Shown here one piece after another: positions 1-6,139 of a stretch of DNA of 12,038 nt. Numbering within the stretch: position 1 is the stretch's first letter; each line of letters begins with the position of its first letter. The stretch comes from DATAEG01 sp036258135 (GTDB lineage Bacteria > Actinomycetota > Actinomycetes > Mycobacteriales > Jatrophihabitantaceae). Position numbers and translations under genes: made by a program. The stretch is from the NCBI GenBank assembly GCA_036258135.1, contig DATAEG010000145.1, positions 1 to 12,038 of the forward strand, in the 5' to 3' direction. The notes under the pieces were generated by a model, which saw only the letters and a list, made by a program, of their open reading frames with translations, made no database searches and was not told the DNA's origin.

Positions 1-778
1 GTTTGGGCTGGACCGGCACCATGAACGCGAGGAGGACCCCGGCCACCGTGGCGTGGATTCCGGAGGCATGGACGAGCGCCCACGTGATGATCGCGAGCGG
101 TAGGAGGAACCACACGGTGTCCACCCCGCGCTGGACCGCGAACCCAAACAGCGCCAGCGGGACCAGGGCCAGCAGGAGCGGCAGCGCGGAGAGGTCCGAC
201 GTGTAGAACACCGCGATGATGGCGATCGCGATCAAGTCGTCGACGACCGCGAGGGTGAGCAGGAATATGCGCATCGCGACCGGCAGCGCCGATCCGATGA
301 CGGCAAGCACGGCCAGGACGAAGGCGATGTCGGTGGCCGTCGGAACCGCCCAGCCGCGTGTGGCGTCGCCGTGGCCGGCATTGACGACGAGGAAGATCAA
401 CGCCGGCAGGATGACCCCACCGACCGCCGCAACGACGGGTAGCGCGGCGCGCCGCGGATCCCGCAGGTCCCCGGCCAGGAACTCGCGCTTCACCTCGAGA
501 CCCGCGACGAAGAAGAACACCGCGAGCAGGCCGTCCGCGGCCCACTCGGCGGTCGTCAGGTCGAGGTGCAGGGCGGAGGGCCCGAATCGGTAGGAGACGA
601 GGTGCCTGTAGCTCGCCGACCAGGGCGAATTGGCCCACACCAGGGCGACCACCGCAGCGAGCAGCAGCAACAACCCGCCGACCGTCTCCTCGCGGAGGAT
701 CTCAGCGATGACACGCAGCTCCCGGGGCGAACCGCGGGCCAGAACGCGCGGCTTGTCGTCTTGAGCCCCGGCCACCAC
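1..778 (-). CDS. nhaA: NhaA-type Na+/H+ antiporter, N-terminal part (cut by window edge)
   Basis: This integral membrane antiporter exchanges sodium for protons across the cytoplasmic membrane, for pH and salt homeostasis. The 259 visible residues, read from the GTG at 776-778, show a short polar N-terminus and then hydrophobic segments separated by short loops. Family landmarks are GLEVKRE (about 93-99), AVPTATDIAFVLAVLA (about 144-159), the VVDDL pair of adjacent aspartates (D180, D181) that corresponds to the ion-binding aspartates of E. coli NhaA, and HASGIHATVAGVLLAFMVP (about 237-255). The frame is open to the left edge, so roughly the last third is missing. Two GTG codons in a row (776-778 and 773-775) are both possible starts. 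Neither has a strong ribosome binding site; GGTGA lies 1 or 4 bases upstream. An ATG at 784-786 is in a different frame. It diverges from the acyl-CoA dehydrogenase gene over 45 bp. The family call is firm; the exact start is uncertain. Confidence 0.93.
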   Translation of the reverse strand, partial: MVAGAQDDKPRVLARGSPRELRVIAEILREETVGGLLLLLAAVVALVWANSPWSASYRHLVSYRFGPSALHLDLTTAEWAADGLLAVFFFVAGLEVKREFLAGDLRDPRRAALPVVAAVGGVILPALIFLVVNAGHGDATRGWAVPTATDIAFVLAVLAVIGSALPVAMRIFLLTLAVVDDLIAIAIIAVFYTSDLSALPLLLALVPLALFGFAVQRGVDTVWFLLPLAIITWALVHASGIHATVAGVLLAFMVPVQPK

Positions 779-794
779 GTCACCATAGGGTGAC
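779..794. promoter_or_regulatory. Perfect 6+6 inverted repeat in the divergent nhaA / hbd intergenic region
   Basis: GTCACC and GGTGAC are separated by the four bases ATAG, forming a 16-bp dyad. It lies in the 45-bp gap between two divergent genes. It abuts the proposed nhaA start codon and overlaps TAGGGT (786-791), a possible actinobacterial -10 element (TANNNT) for the rightward gene. A poor -35 (TTGAGC, 761-766) lies 19 bases further upstream. The position fits a regulator operator, but a 6-bp half-site can arise by chance in GC-rich DNA, and no binding protein is encoded beside it. Confidence 0.3.
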
Positions 795-823
795 CGCAAG
801 AGTCCTACCGCAGAGGAGCGGCC

Positions 824-1687
824 ATGTCCGCCGTCAACGTTGTCGGCGTGGTGGGCGCCGGCCAAATGGGTTCCGGCATCGCCGAGGTGTGTGCCCGGGC
901 CGGGTTGAGCGTCAAGCTGTTCGACGTCGACTCTGACGTGATCGACCGCGGGCTGGGTCGCATCGATCAGTCGCTGGGCCGCGCGGAGCGCAGCGGCCGC
1001 GTCACCGCGGTGGAACGGACCGAGGCGCTCGACCGGATCACCGCGGCCACCGACCTGGACACCCTTGCCGATGCCGGGCTGGTCGTCGAAGCAGCGGTCG
1101 AAGACGAAGCGGTGAAGCTGGACGTGTTCCGCCGTCTCGACGCAGTGGTCGCGGACCCGGATGCGATCCTGGCCAGCAACACCTCGTCGATCCCGATCAT
1201 GCGGATGGCGATGGCCACCAGCCGTCCCGCCCACGTGATCGGCATGCATTTCTTCAACCCGGTGCCTGTGCTGAAGCTCGTCGAGATCGTGCCGTCTCTG
1301 CTCACCTCGGAGCGCACGGAGCAGCGCGCTCGCGACTTCGCGGCCGACGTGCTGGGCAAGACGACGATCCGATCGAAGGACCGGGCTGGCTTCATCGTGA
1401 ACTTCCTGCTGGTGCCTTACATCTTGGCCGCGATCCGCATGCTGGACTCCGGGTTCGCGTCCGCGGAGGACATCGACAACGGGATGATGCTCGGCTGCGC
1501 CCACCCGATGGGGCCGTTGCGTCTGGCGGACCTGATCGGCCTGGACACCGTCAAAGCGATCGCCGAGGCCATGTACGAGGAGTTCAAGGAGCCGCTTTAC
1601 GCGCCGGCGCCGTTGCTGCTACGGATGGTCGAAGCGGGTCTGCTCGGCAAGAAGATCGGGCAGGGCTTCTACGACTACTCCGACTGA
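824..1687 (+). CDS. fadB2: 3-hydroxybutyryl-CoA / 3-hydroxyacyl-CoA dehydrogenase (FadB2/Hbd type)
   Basis: This cytoplasmic enzyme reversibly oxidises (S)-3-hydroxyacyl-CoA to 3-oxoacyl-CoA with NAD(P), in beta-oxidation or butanoate/PHB-type metabolism. The 287 residues match the usual length of stand-alone members (about 280-290). The N-terminal Rossmann domain has GAGQMG at 11-16. The catalytic set is visible: SNTSS (118-122), H142 in GMHFFNPV, E154 in KLVEIV, and N193 in GFIVNF. The C-terminal helical domain carries HPMGPLRLADLIGLD and ends in GLLGKKIGQGFYDYSD. The ATG at 824 has a strong ribosome binding site, AGAGGAG (812-818), five bases upstream, so the start is secure. The glycine loop and overall form resemble mycobacterial FadB2, on which the symbol rests; substrate chain length cannot be read from the sequence. 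A large hairpin starts one base after the stop codon. Confidence 0.93.
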   Translation: MSAVNVVGVVGAGQMGSGIAEVCARAGLSVKLFDVDSDVIDRGLGRIDQSLGRAERSGRVTAVERTEALDRITAATDLDTLADAGLVVEAAVEDEAVKLDVFRRLDAVVADPDAILASNTSSIPIMRMAMATSRPAHVIGMHFFNPVPVLKLVEIVPSLLTSERTEQRARDFAADVLGKTTIRSKDRAGFIVNFLLVPYILAAIRMLDSGFASAEDIDNGMMLGCAHPMGPLRLADLIGLDTVKAIAEAMYEEFKEPLYAPAPLLLRMVEAGLLGKKIGQGFYDYSD

Positions 1688-1739
1688 TTGGTGTCCTGAG
1701 TCGGAAGTCGGTAAACATGCTTCCGACTCAGGACACTAA
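1688..1739. repeat. Long inverted repeat / hairpin between hbd and the oxidase gene
   Basis: The arms at 1691-1707 (GTGTCCTGAGTCGGAAG) and 1720-1736 are perfect 17-bp reverse complements around a 12-base centre. Three more positions outward (TTG against TAA) pair if one G-U wobble is allowed, giving a 20-bp stem in RNA. It starts immediately after the hbd stop codon (1685-1687) and ends four bases before the ATG at 1744, so it fills the whole intergenic space. AGTCGG occurs twice on the left side (1699-1704 and 1706-1711), so a minor alternative pairing exists. The arms are about 59% GC, lower than the flanking genes. No U-tract follows, so it is not a classical intrinsic terminator. It may be a U-less terminator, an mRNA processing or stability hairpin, a protein-binding dyad, or a copy of a dispersed repeat. 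No second copy is in this window. Confidence 0.85.
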
Positions 1740-1743
1740 GGCG

Positions 1744-3111
1744 ATGCGCAACGGCGACGTCTCGTTCTGGCAGTACCAGCTCGGACCCGCGCCGCGACGG
1801 CCGTCGCTTACGGGGACAGATTCCGTCGATGTCTGCATCGTGGGTGGCGGATACACCGGGCTGTGGACCGCGTACTACCTGGCGAAGGCCGAGCCCGGCC
1901 TGCGGGTGGCGGTCGTCGAAGCCCGGTTCTGCGGCTTCGGCGCCTCGGGCCGCAACGGCGGCTGGCTGACGTCGGCTCTGCCTGGCTCGGCGGCGCGGTA
2001 CGCGAAGGACCGGGACCGACCCGCGGCGTTGGCCATGCAGCGGCACATGATCGGCGCGGTGGACGAGGTGATCCGCGTGTCCGCGTCCGAGGAGATCGAC
2101 GCGGACATCGATCGGGCCGGACAGCTGTCGGTGGCCGTCAACGCCGCGCAGGCGGCCCGGCTGGAGGAGCTGCACGGCCAGGAAAGGGAGTGGGGCGTCA
2201 CCGATGCCGTCATGCGCTCGGCGGCAGAGACGGACGGGATCGTCCGCGTGGCGGGCGTCCGCGCCTCCCGGTGGTGGCCGCACTGTGCCCGCTTGCATCC
2301 GGCCAAATTGGTGCGCGGCCTGGCCGACGCGGTGGAGCGCGCCGGGGTGACCGTCTACGAGGCCAGCCCGGTACGCGAGATGGACGGGCGCACCGTGCGC
2401 ACGGATCGCGGCCAGGTGCGCGCCGACGTCGTCGTGCGCGCCACCGAGGGCTTCACCGCCCGACTGCCCCGGCTGCGCCGCACCTGGTTGCCGATGAACT
2501 CGTCCATGATCGTCACCGAGCCGCTGCCCGGTGCGGTGTGGGCGTCTATTGGATGGCACCGACCGGTCGCCCTCGGCGACCAGGCGCACGCCTACATGTA
2601 CGCCCAGCGCACCGCCGACGGCCGAATCGCCCTCGGTGGGCGGGGCGTCCCGTATCGGTATGGCTCGCACACAGACCTCGACGGGCGGGTGCAGCCGCGC
2701 GCGGTCCGCGAGCTGACTGCGGTGCTGCACCGTTACTTCCCGGCCACCGCGAACGCCCGGATCGACCACGCCTGGGCCGGCGTTCTCGGCGTGCCGCGGG
2801 ACTGGTGCGCGGTCGTCGGCATCGACCCCGACCGCGGCACGGCGTGGGCCGGCGGATACACCGGGCACGGCGTGGCCAGCGCCAACCTGGCCGGACGGAC
2901 GCTGCGTGACCTGATCCTCGGGCGTGACACCGAGCTGACCGGTCTGCCCTGGGTAGGCCGCACCGCCCGAGCCTGGGAGCCCGAGCCGCTGCGTTGGCTG
3001 GGTGTTCGCGCCCTGTACGCCGTCTACCGGACGGCGGACCGGATCGAGCGCCGCGGTGGAGGCACGTCCGTCCTGGCGAAGGTGGCCGATCAAGTGTCGG
3101 GACGGTCCTGA
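1744..3111 (+). CDS. FAD-dependent oxidoreductase of the DadA/PuuB (D-amino-acid / gamma-glutamylputrescine oxidase-like) family
   Basis: This is a flavoprotein of the DAO superfamily, which oxidises C-N bonds of amino acids or amines and yields an imine. From the ATG at 1744 it is 455 residues. The N-terminal FAD-binding Rossmann fold is VCIVGGGYTGLWTAYYLA, with the glycines at 34-39 and the ribose-binding glutamate E59 in VVEA. Next comes GFGASGRNGGW (about 64-74), typical of the PuuB/OrdL branch. The C-terminal FAD motif WAGGYTGHGVASANLAG lies near 368-384. The start is ambiguous. ATG 1744 has only AAGG two bases upstream. ATG 1717, nine codons earlier in the same frame, lies in the hairpin loop and has GGAAG (1703-1707) nine bases upstream; its extra residues MLPTQDTKA would come from the hairpin. 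I prefer 1744 because the protein proper begins there. The substrate is unknown. It ends 4 bp from the convergent neighbour. Confidence 0.88.
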   Translation: MRNGDVSFWQYQLGPAPRRPSLTGTDSVDVCIVGGGYTGLWTAYYLAKAEPGLRVAVVEARFCGFGASGRNGGWLTSALPGSAARYAKDRDRPAALAMQRHMIGAVDEVIRVSASEEIDADIDRAGQLSVAVNAAQAARLEELHGQEREWGVTDAVMRSAAETDGIVRVAGVRASRWWPHCARLHPAKLVRGLADAVERAGVTVYEASPVREMDGRTVRTDRGQVRADVVVRATEGFTARLPRLRRTWLPMNSSMIVTEPLPGAVWASIGWHRPVALGDQAHAYMYAQRTADGRIALGGRGVPYRYGSHTDLDGRVQPRAVRELTAVLHRYFPATANARIDHAWAGVLGVPRDWCAVVGIDPDRGTAWAGGYTGHGVASANLAGRTLRDLILGRDTELTGLPWVGRTARAWEPEPLRWLGVRALYAVYRTADRIERRGGGTSVLAKVADQVSGRS

Positions 3112-3115
3112 ACGA

Positions 3116-3385
3116 TCAGCTGTTGCGCAACGCGTTGATCAGTTGCTGCTTGCCCATCTTGGATCGGCCTTCGACGCCGATCTGGGCCGCACGCTTGCGC
3201 AGGTCGGCCACCGTCCAGTCGTCGTATGCCGGCGACTTCCCTCCGCGCTTGCCCACGGACCGCCGGGAGGTGTTCGCCGCCGTGTTCGCGATACGCGCGG
3301 ACTTCTGCTTCGAGTTGCCTTCGTCGCGGAGCTTCTCGTAGAGTTCCGGGTCTTTGACGCTGGGGCCGGGTTTGCGCTTCGGCAT
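3116..3385 (-). CDS. Small basic protein with Rho-N/SAP-like C-terminal segment (DUF7218-like)
   Basis: This 89-residue, lysine- and arginine-rich, cytoplasmic protein has no signal peptide or membrane segment. The N-terminus MPKRKPGPSVKDPELYEKLRDEG and the following KSARIANTAANTSRRSVGKRGGK resemble a common actinobacterial small-protein family (DUF7218, recalled from memory). The C-terminal segment YDDWTVADLRKRAAQIGVEGRSKMGKQQLINALRNS (54-89) has the helix-turn-helix pattern of the Rho termination factor N-terminal/SAP-like domain, which often contacts nucleic acid. Function is unknown; nucleic-acid binding is an inference from charge and fold. The ATG is at 3383-3385; a weak purine-rich stretch (GAAGGG) lies about a dozen bases upstream. 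It is the last gene of a three-gene minus-strand group, 28 bases after the DUF1697 gene, and meets the oxidase gene tail to tail with 4 bp between stops and no obvious terminator. Confidence 0.85.
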   Translation of the reverse strand: MPKRKPGPSVKDPELYEKLRDEGNSKQKSARIANTAANTSRRSVGKRGGKSPAYDDWTVADLRKRAAQIGVEGRSKMGKQQLINALRNS

Positions 3386-3413
3386 ATGGATTCGCCGCCC
3401 TTCGGGTTGGGGT

Positions 3414-3938
3414 TCACACGGCGGCCAGCACCTTCTCCAGCGTGTTGCGGTTGCGGGTGGTCACGGCGGCCGCGGCGTACTTAGATTTGGCGGACTCTTT
3501 CGCGAAGGGCGTCGCCAACGTGGATCCCCTGCGCACCCGCCAGTACAACGCCTTCTTACCACGCTCGAGGACCTCACGGGTGTCGTCGAGATCGCTCTTC
3601 GCCAGCTCGCGCAAAGCCGCCGGGTCCGAGCTCACCACGACGTACGCGTGCTCGTCGGCGCTGCTGGTGAACGGGCAGTCCGCCACGATCGACTTCAACT
3701 CGGTCGCGGTGAGCAACACGATGTGCGCGTCGTATCCGAACGCCTCCGAGAGCCGATTCTCGACCCGCCCGCGCACCGCTGTCTTCGAGCCGGTCGCGGA
3801 GAAGACGACGTTTCCGCTGGCCAGGACGGTGCGCACGTCGGATACGTTCAGCTCCTCCAGCGCGCTGCGCAGGTCGGCCATCTTGATGGTGCGGCCACCG
3901 ACGTTGATGCCGCGCAGCAGTGCGATGTAGGCCGTCAT
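3414..3938 (-). CDS. DUF1697 family protein
   Basis: This is a 174-residue soluble protein. The N-terminus MTAYIALLRGINVGG, with LLRGINVGG at 7-15, followed by MADLRSALEELNVSDVRTVLASGNVVF, is the hallmark of the DUF1697 family, and the length is normal for it. The biochemical role of the family is not established to my knowledge. The ATG (3936-3938) is preceded by AAGGATAGGA, a good ribosome binding site that also contains the TAG stop of the upstream dehydrogenase gene. The two genes are separated by only 4 bases and are almost certainly translated from the same mRNA. No frameshift or truncation is visible. Confidence 0.92.
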   Translation of the reverse strand: MTAYIALLRGINVGGRTIKMADLRSALEELNVSDVRTVLASGNVVFSATGSKTAVRGRVENRLSEAFGYDAHIVLLTATELKSIVADCPFTSSADEHAYVVVSSDPAALRELAKSDLDDTREVLERGKKALYWRVRRGSTLATPFAKESAKSKYAAAAVTTRNRNTLEKVLAAV

Positions 3939-3942
3939 GGTC

Positions 3943-5577
3943 CTATCCTTGCGCGGCCACCGTGCGTCCTGCCGTTAGGCCGCTGAACATGCAGCCGCCG
4001 AGGAAGGTGCCCTCCAGCGAGCGATAGCCGTGCATGCCGCCGCCGCCGAACCCGGCCACCTCGCCGGCGGCGAACAGGCCGGGCACCGGCTGGCCGTCGA
4101 GACGCAGCGTGCGGCCGGAGAGATCGGTCTCCAGCCCGCCCAGCGTCTTGCGCGTCAGCACCGACAGCCGGACCGCAATGAGCGGGCCCGCCTTCGGATC
4201 GAGCAGCCGATGCGGGCGGGCCACTCGGATCAACTTGTCGCCGACGTACGAACGCGCACCTCGCAACGCGGTGATCTGAAGGTCTTTGGTGAAGCGGTTG
4301 CTCATCTCCCGGTCCCGGGCCCGGATCTCCCCGTCGACCACGTCAACGTCGAGGCGGGGTGTTCCGGCCACGCGGTTCATTCCGTCCACGAGCTCGGCCA
4401 CGGTTTCAGCCACGACGAAGTCCGTGCCGTTGTTGATGAAGGCCTGGATCGGTGCGGGTATCCCGGACCGGGCCCGGCCGAGCACACCGCGCACCGACTT
4501 GCCGGTGAGGTCGGGGTTCTGCTCCGACCCGGACAGCGCGAACTCCTTCGCGATGATCTTGCGGGTGAGGACGAACCAGCTGTGGTCGTAGCCGGTCGTG
4601 CGGAGATGCGCGAGCGTGCCGAGGGTGTCGAACCCGGGGAAGAGCGGCACTGGCAGCCGGCGCCCGGTGGCGTCCAGCCACAGAGACGAGGGACCGGGCA
4701 GGATGCGGATGCCATGGCCCGGCCACACCGGGTCCCAGTTGTGCAGGCCCTCGACGTAATGCCACATCCGGTCCCGGTTGATCAGCCGGGCGCCGGCCGT
4801 CTGCGCGATTCCGAGCATCCGCCCGTCGACGTGCTCCGGCACGCCCATCACCATCTGCTGTGGCGGCGTGCCCAGCCGCTTGGGCCAGGCGTCCCGGACC
4901 AGATCCGGGTTGCCGCCGATGCCGCCGGACGTGACGATCACGGCTGGCGCATGCAGCTCGAAGTCGCCCACGACGCCGCGTGACGTGGGCGCACCACGCG
5001 GGGCAGTGGTCGGCCCGAGGATCACGCCGCGGACGCCGTCCACAACGCCGTCGGTGACAGTCAGCTCATCCACGCGATGCCGCATGGCCCAGACCACCCG
5101 GTCGCCGGCGGCCCGCAACCGCCGTTCGAACGGTGCCACCACGCCGGGCCCGGTGCCCCAGACGATGTGGAAGCGAGGGACGGAGTTGCCGTGGCCGGTG
5201 GCGTTGTAGCCGCCCCGCTCGGCCCACCCGACCACTGGGAAGAAGCGCACTCCCATCTCGTGCAGCCAGGACCGCTTCTCCTCCGCCGCGAAGTCGACGT
5301 AGGCGCGCGCCCACTGCATCGGCCAGTAGTCCTCGCGGCGGTCGAAGCCGGCGGTGCCGCGCCAGTCCTGCCAGGCCAGCTCCACCGAGTCCTTGATCCG
5401 CAGCCGGCGTTGGTCCGGCGAGTTGACCAAGAACAGGCCACCGAACGACCACCAGGCCTGGCCCCCGACGGTGTGCTCCTGTTCGACGATCACCACCCGC
5501 TTGCCGGCGTCGACCAGCTCGGCCGCAGCGACCAGACCGGCAAGGCCCGCGCCCACCACGATCGCGTCGCCGTCCAT
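3943..5577 (-). CDS. FAD-binding dehydrogenase (KstD / fumarate-reductase flavoprotein superfamily)
   Basis: This 544-residue flavoprotein is in the superfamily that holds 3-ketosteroid Delta1-dehydrogenases and the fumarate reductase flavoprotein. The dinucleotide-binding motif is IVVGAGLAGLVAAAEL (GAGLAG at 9-14), with the ribose-binding acidic residue E32 in VVIVEQE. The C-terminal FAD-contacting segment is GLFAAGEVAGFGGGGMHGYRSLEGTFLGGCMFSG (AGEVAG near 504-509). It resembles the mycobacterial FAD-binding dehydrogenase I know as Rv0785; the true substrate is not known, so I do not call it KstD. The chosen start is the ATG at 5575-5577, which has GAAGGG six bases upstream. An upstream in-frame GTG at 5602-5604 would add nine residues but has no well-placed binding site. 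It is the first gene of a tight operon with the DUF1697 and DUF7218-like genes and diverges from the peroxiredoxin gene over 62 bp. Confidence 0.9.
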   Translation of the reverse strand: MDGDAIVVGAGLAGLVAAAELVDAGKRVVIVEQEHTVGGQAWWSFGGLFLVNSPDQRRLRIKDSVELAWQDWRGTAGFDRREDYWPMQWARAYVDFAAEEKRSWLHEMGVRFFPVVGWAERGGYNATGHGNSVPRFHIVWGTGPGVVAPFERRLRAAGDRVVWAMRHRVDELTVTDGVVDGVRGVILGPTTAPRGAPTSRGVVGDFELHAPAVIVTSGGIGGNPDLVRDAWPKRLGTPPQQMVMGVPEHVDGRMLGIAQTAGARLINRDRMWHYVEGLHNWDPVWPGHGIRILPGPSSLWLDATGRRLPVPLFPGFDTLGTLAHLRTTGYDHSWFVLTRKIIAKEFALSGSEQNPDLTGKSVRGVLGRARSGIPAPIQAFINNGTDFVVAETVAELVDGMNRVAGTPRLDVDVVDGEIRARDREMSNRFTKDLQITALRGARSYVGDKLIRVARPHRLLDPKAGPLIAVRLSVLTRKTLGGLETDLSGRTLRLDGQPVPGLFAAGEVAGFGGGGMHGYRSLEGTFLGGCMFSGLTAGRTVAAQG

Positions 5578-5627
5578 CGCCTGCCCTTCGCTGCCGTGGG
5601 TCACTCACCCGTGCCGCCGGATCGTCC

Positions 5628-5633
5628 TACTGT
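5628..5633 (+). promoter_or_regulatory. Candidate -10 element for a leaderless peroxiredoxin transcript
   Basis: TACTGT fits the actinobacterial TANNNT -10 pattern. It ends six bases before the A of the peroxiredoxin start codon at 5640, the spacing expected when transcription begins at the start codon itself. The gene has no recognisable Shine-Dalgarno sequence, which agrees with a leaderless mRNA. No clear -35 was found. The motif is short and common, so this is suggestive only. Confidence 0.35.
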
Positions 5634-5639
5634 CGAGTC

Positions 5640-6083
5640 ATGGACGCAGGAGATGCGGTTCCCGACTTCGAGCTGCCCGATCAGAACGGTGTGCCGCGCC
5701 GGCTGAGCACGTTACTCAAAGACGGCCCCGTTGTGCTGTTTTTCTATCCCGCCGCGATGACCGCCGGCTGCACCGCCGAAACCTGCCACTTCCGTGACCT
5801 GGCGGCCGAGTTCGCCGTCGCCGGGGCTCAGCGGATCGGGATCTCGCCCGACACCGTGGACAAGCAGCAGCAGTTCGCGCAGAAGCATTCCTTCGACTTC
5901 CCGCTGCTCGCCGACACGGACCGTCGGGTAGCGGAGCTGTTCGGTGTGAAGCGCACCCACGGCTTTTCGCCGGTCAAACGATCCACGTTCGTCATCGACA
6001 CTGACCAGACGCTGCGCGCCGTGATCCACAGCGAGTTCTCGATGGAGAAGCACGCCGACGAGGCACTCGCGGCGCTCCGCTGA
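5640..6083 (+). CDS. bcp: Peroxiredoxin, Bcp/PrxQ type (thiol peroxidase)
   Basis: This cytoplasmic thiol-dependent peroxidase reduces hydrogen peroxide and organic hydroperoxides. The 147 residues form a complete thioredoxin-fold peroxiredoxin. The active-site segment FFYPAAMTAGCTAETC holds T41, the peroxidatic cysteine C44 and, five residues later, C49. That is the CxxxxC arrangement of Bcp/PrxQ enzymes, which form an intramolecular disulfide. The conserved arginine is R114 in VKRSTFVID. The usual loop proline before GCT is alanine here (TAGCT), a mild variation. The reductant is probably thioredoxin, by family analogy. The ATG at 5640 lacks a ribosome binding site but has a well-placed -10-like TACTGT upstream, so the mRNA may be leaderless. 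It diverges from the FAD dehydrogenase operon and converges on the IclR gene with a 56-bp gap. Confidence 0.93.
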   Translation: MDAGDAVPDFELPDQNGVPRRLSTLLKDGPVVLFFYPAAMTAGCTAETCHFRDLAAEFAVAGAQRIGISPDTVDKQQQFAQKHSFDFPLLADTDRRVAELFGVKRTHGFSPVKRSTFVIDTDQTLRAVIHSEFSMEKHADEALAALR

Positions 6084-6105
6084 CCCTCCGATCGTGATAC
6101 TGAGC

Positions 6106-6127
6106 GTGACCCCTGGCTCACGGTCAC
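6106..6127. terminator. Weak hairpin between convergent bcp and iclR-family genes
   Basis: GTGACC (6106-6111) and GGTCAC (6122-6127) form a 6-bp perfect stem with a 10-base loop, in the 56-bp gap where two genes meet tail to tail. A competing 5-bp stem, TGAGC with GCTCA, overlaps it. There is no U-tract on either strand. The placement suits a bidirectional terminator but the stem is short, so confidence is low. Confidence 0.25.
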
Positions 6128-6139
6128 TGTCAAGATTGC

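Noticed and set aside
3..786. Several open frames over the first 800 bases, on both strands
   Set aside because: The minus-strand frame ending at 778 gives an unmistakable NhaA sequence with the conserved DD pair; the others are out-of-frame or antisense shadows, including one that begins with ATG at 786.
1675..3093. A 472-codon open frame antisense to the FAD oxidase
   Set aside because: Its composition (arginine, glycine, proline, histidine rich, no domain) is typical of a high-GC antisense shadow, and the sense strand has a clear flavoprotein with conserved motifs. Its C-terminal RLPTQDT comes from the hairpin.
4030..4983. A 317-codon plus-strand frame opposite the FAD dehydrogenase
   Set aside because: Shadow of the minus-strand gene; its composition follows from the codons of the real protein and it has no recognisable domain.
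5578..5604. GTG at 5602-5604 as the start of the FAD dehydrogenase
   Set aside because: The nine added residues (MTHGSEGQA when read as a start) are not part of the Rossmann fold, and the ATG at 5575-5577 has a much better placed GAAGGG.
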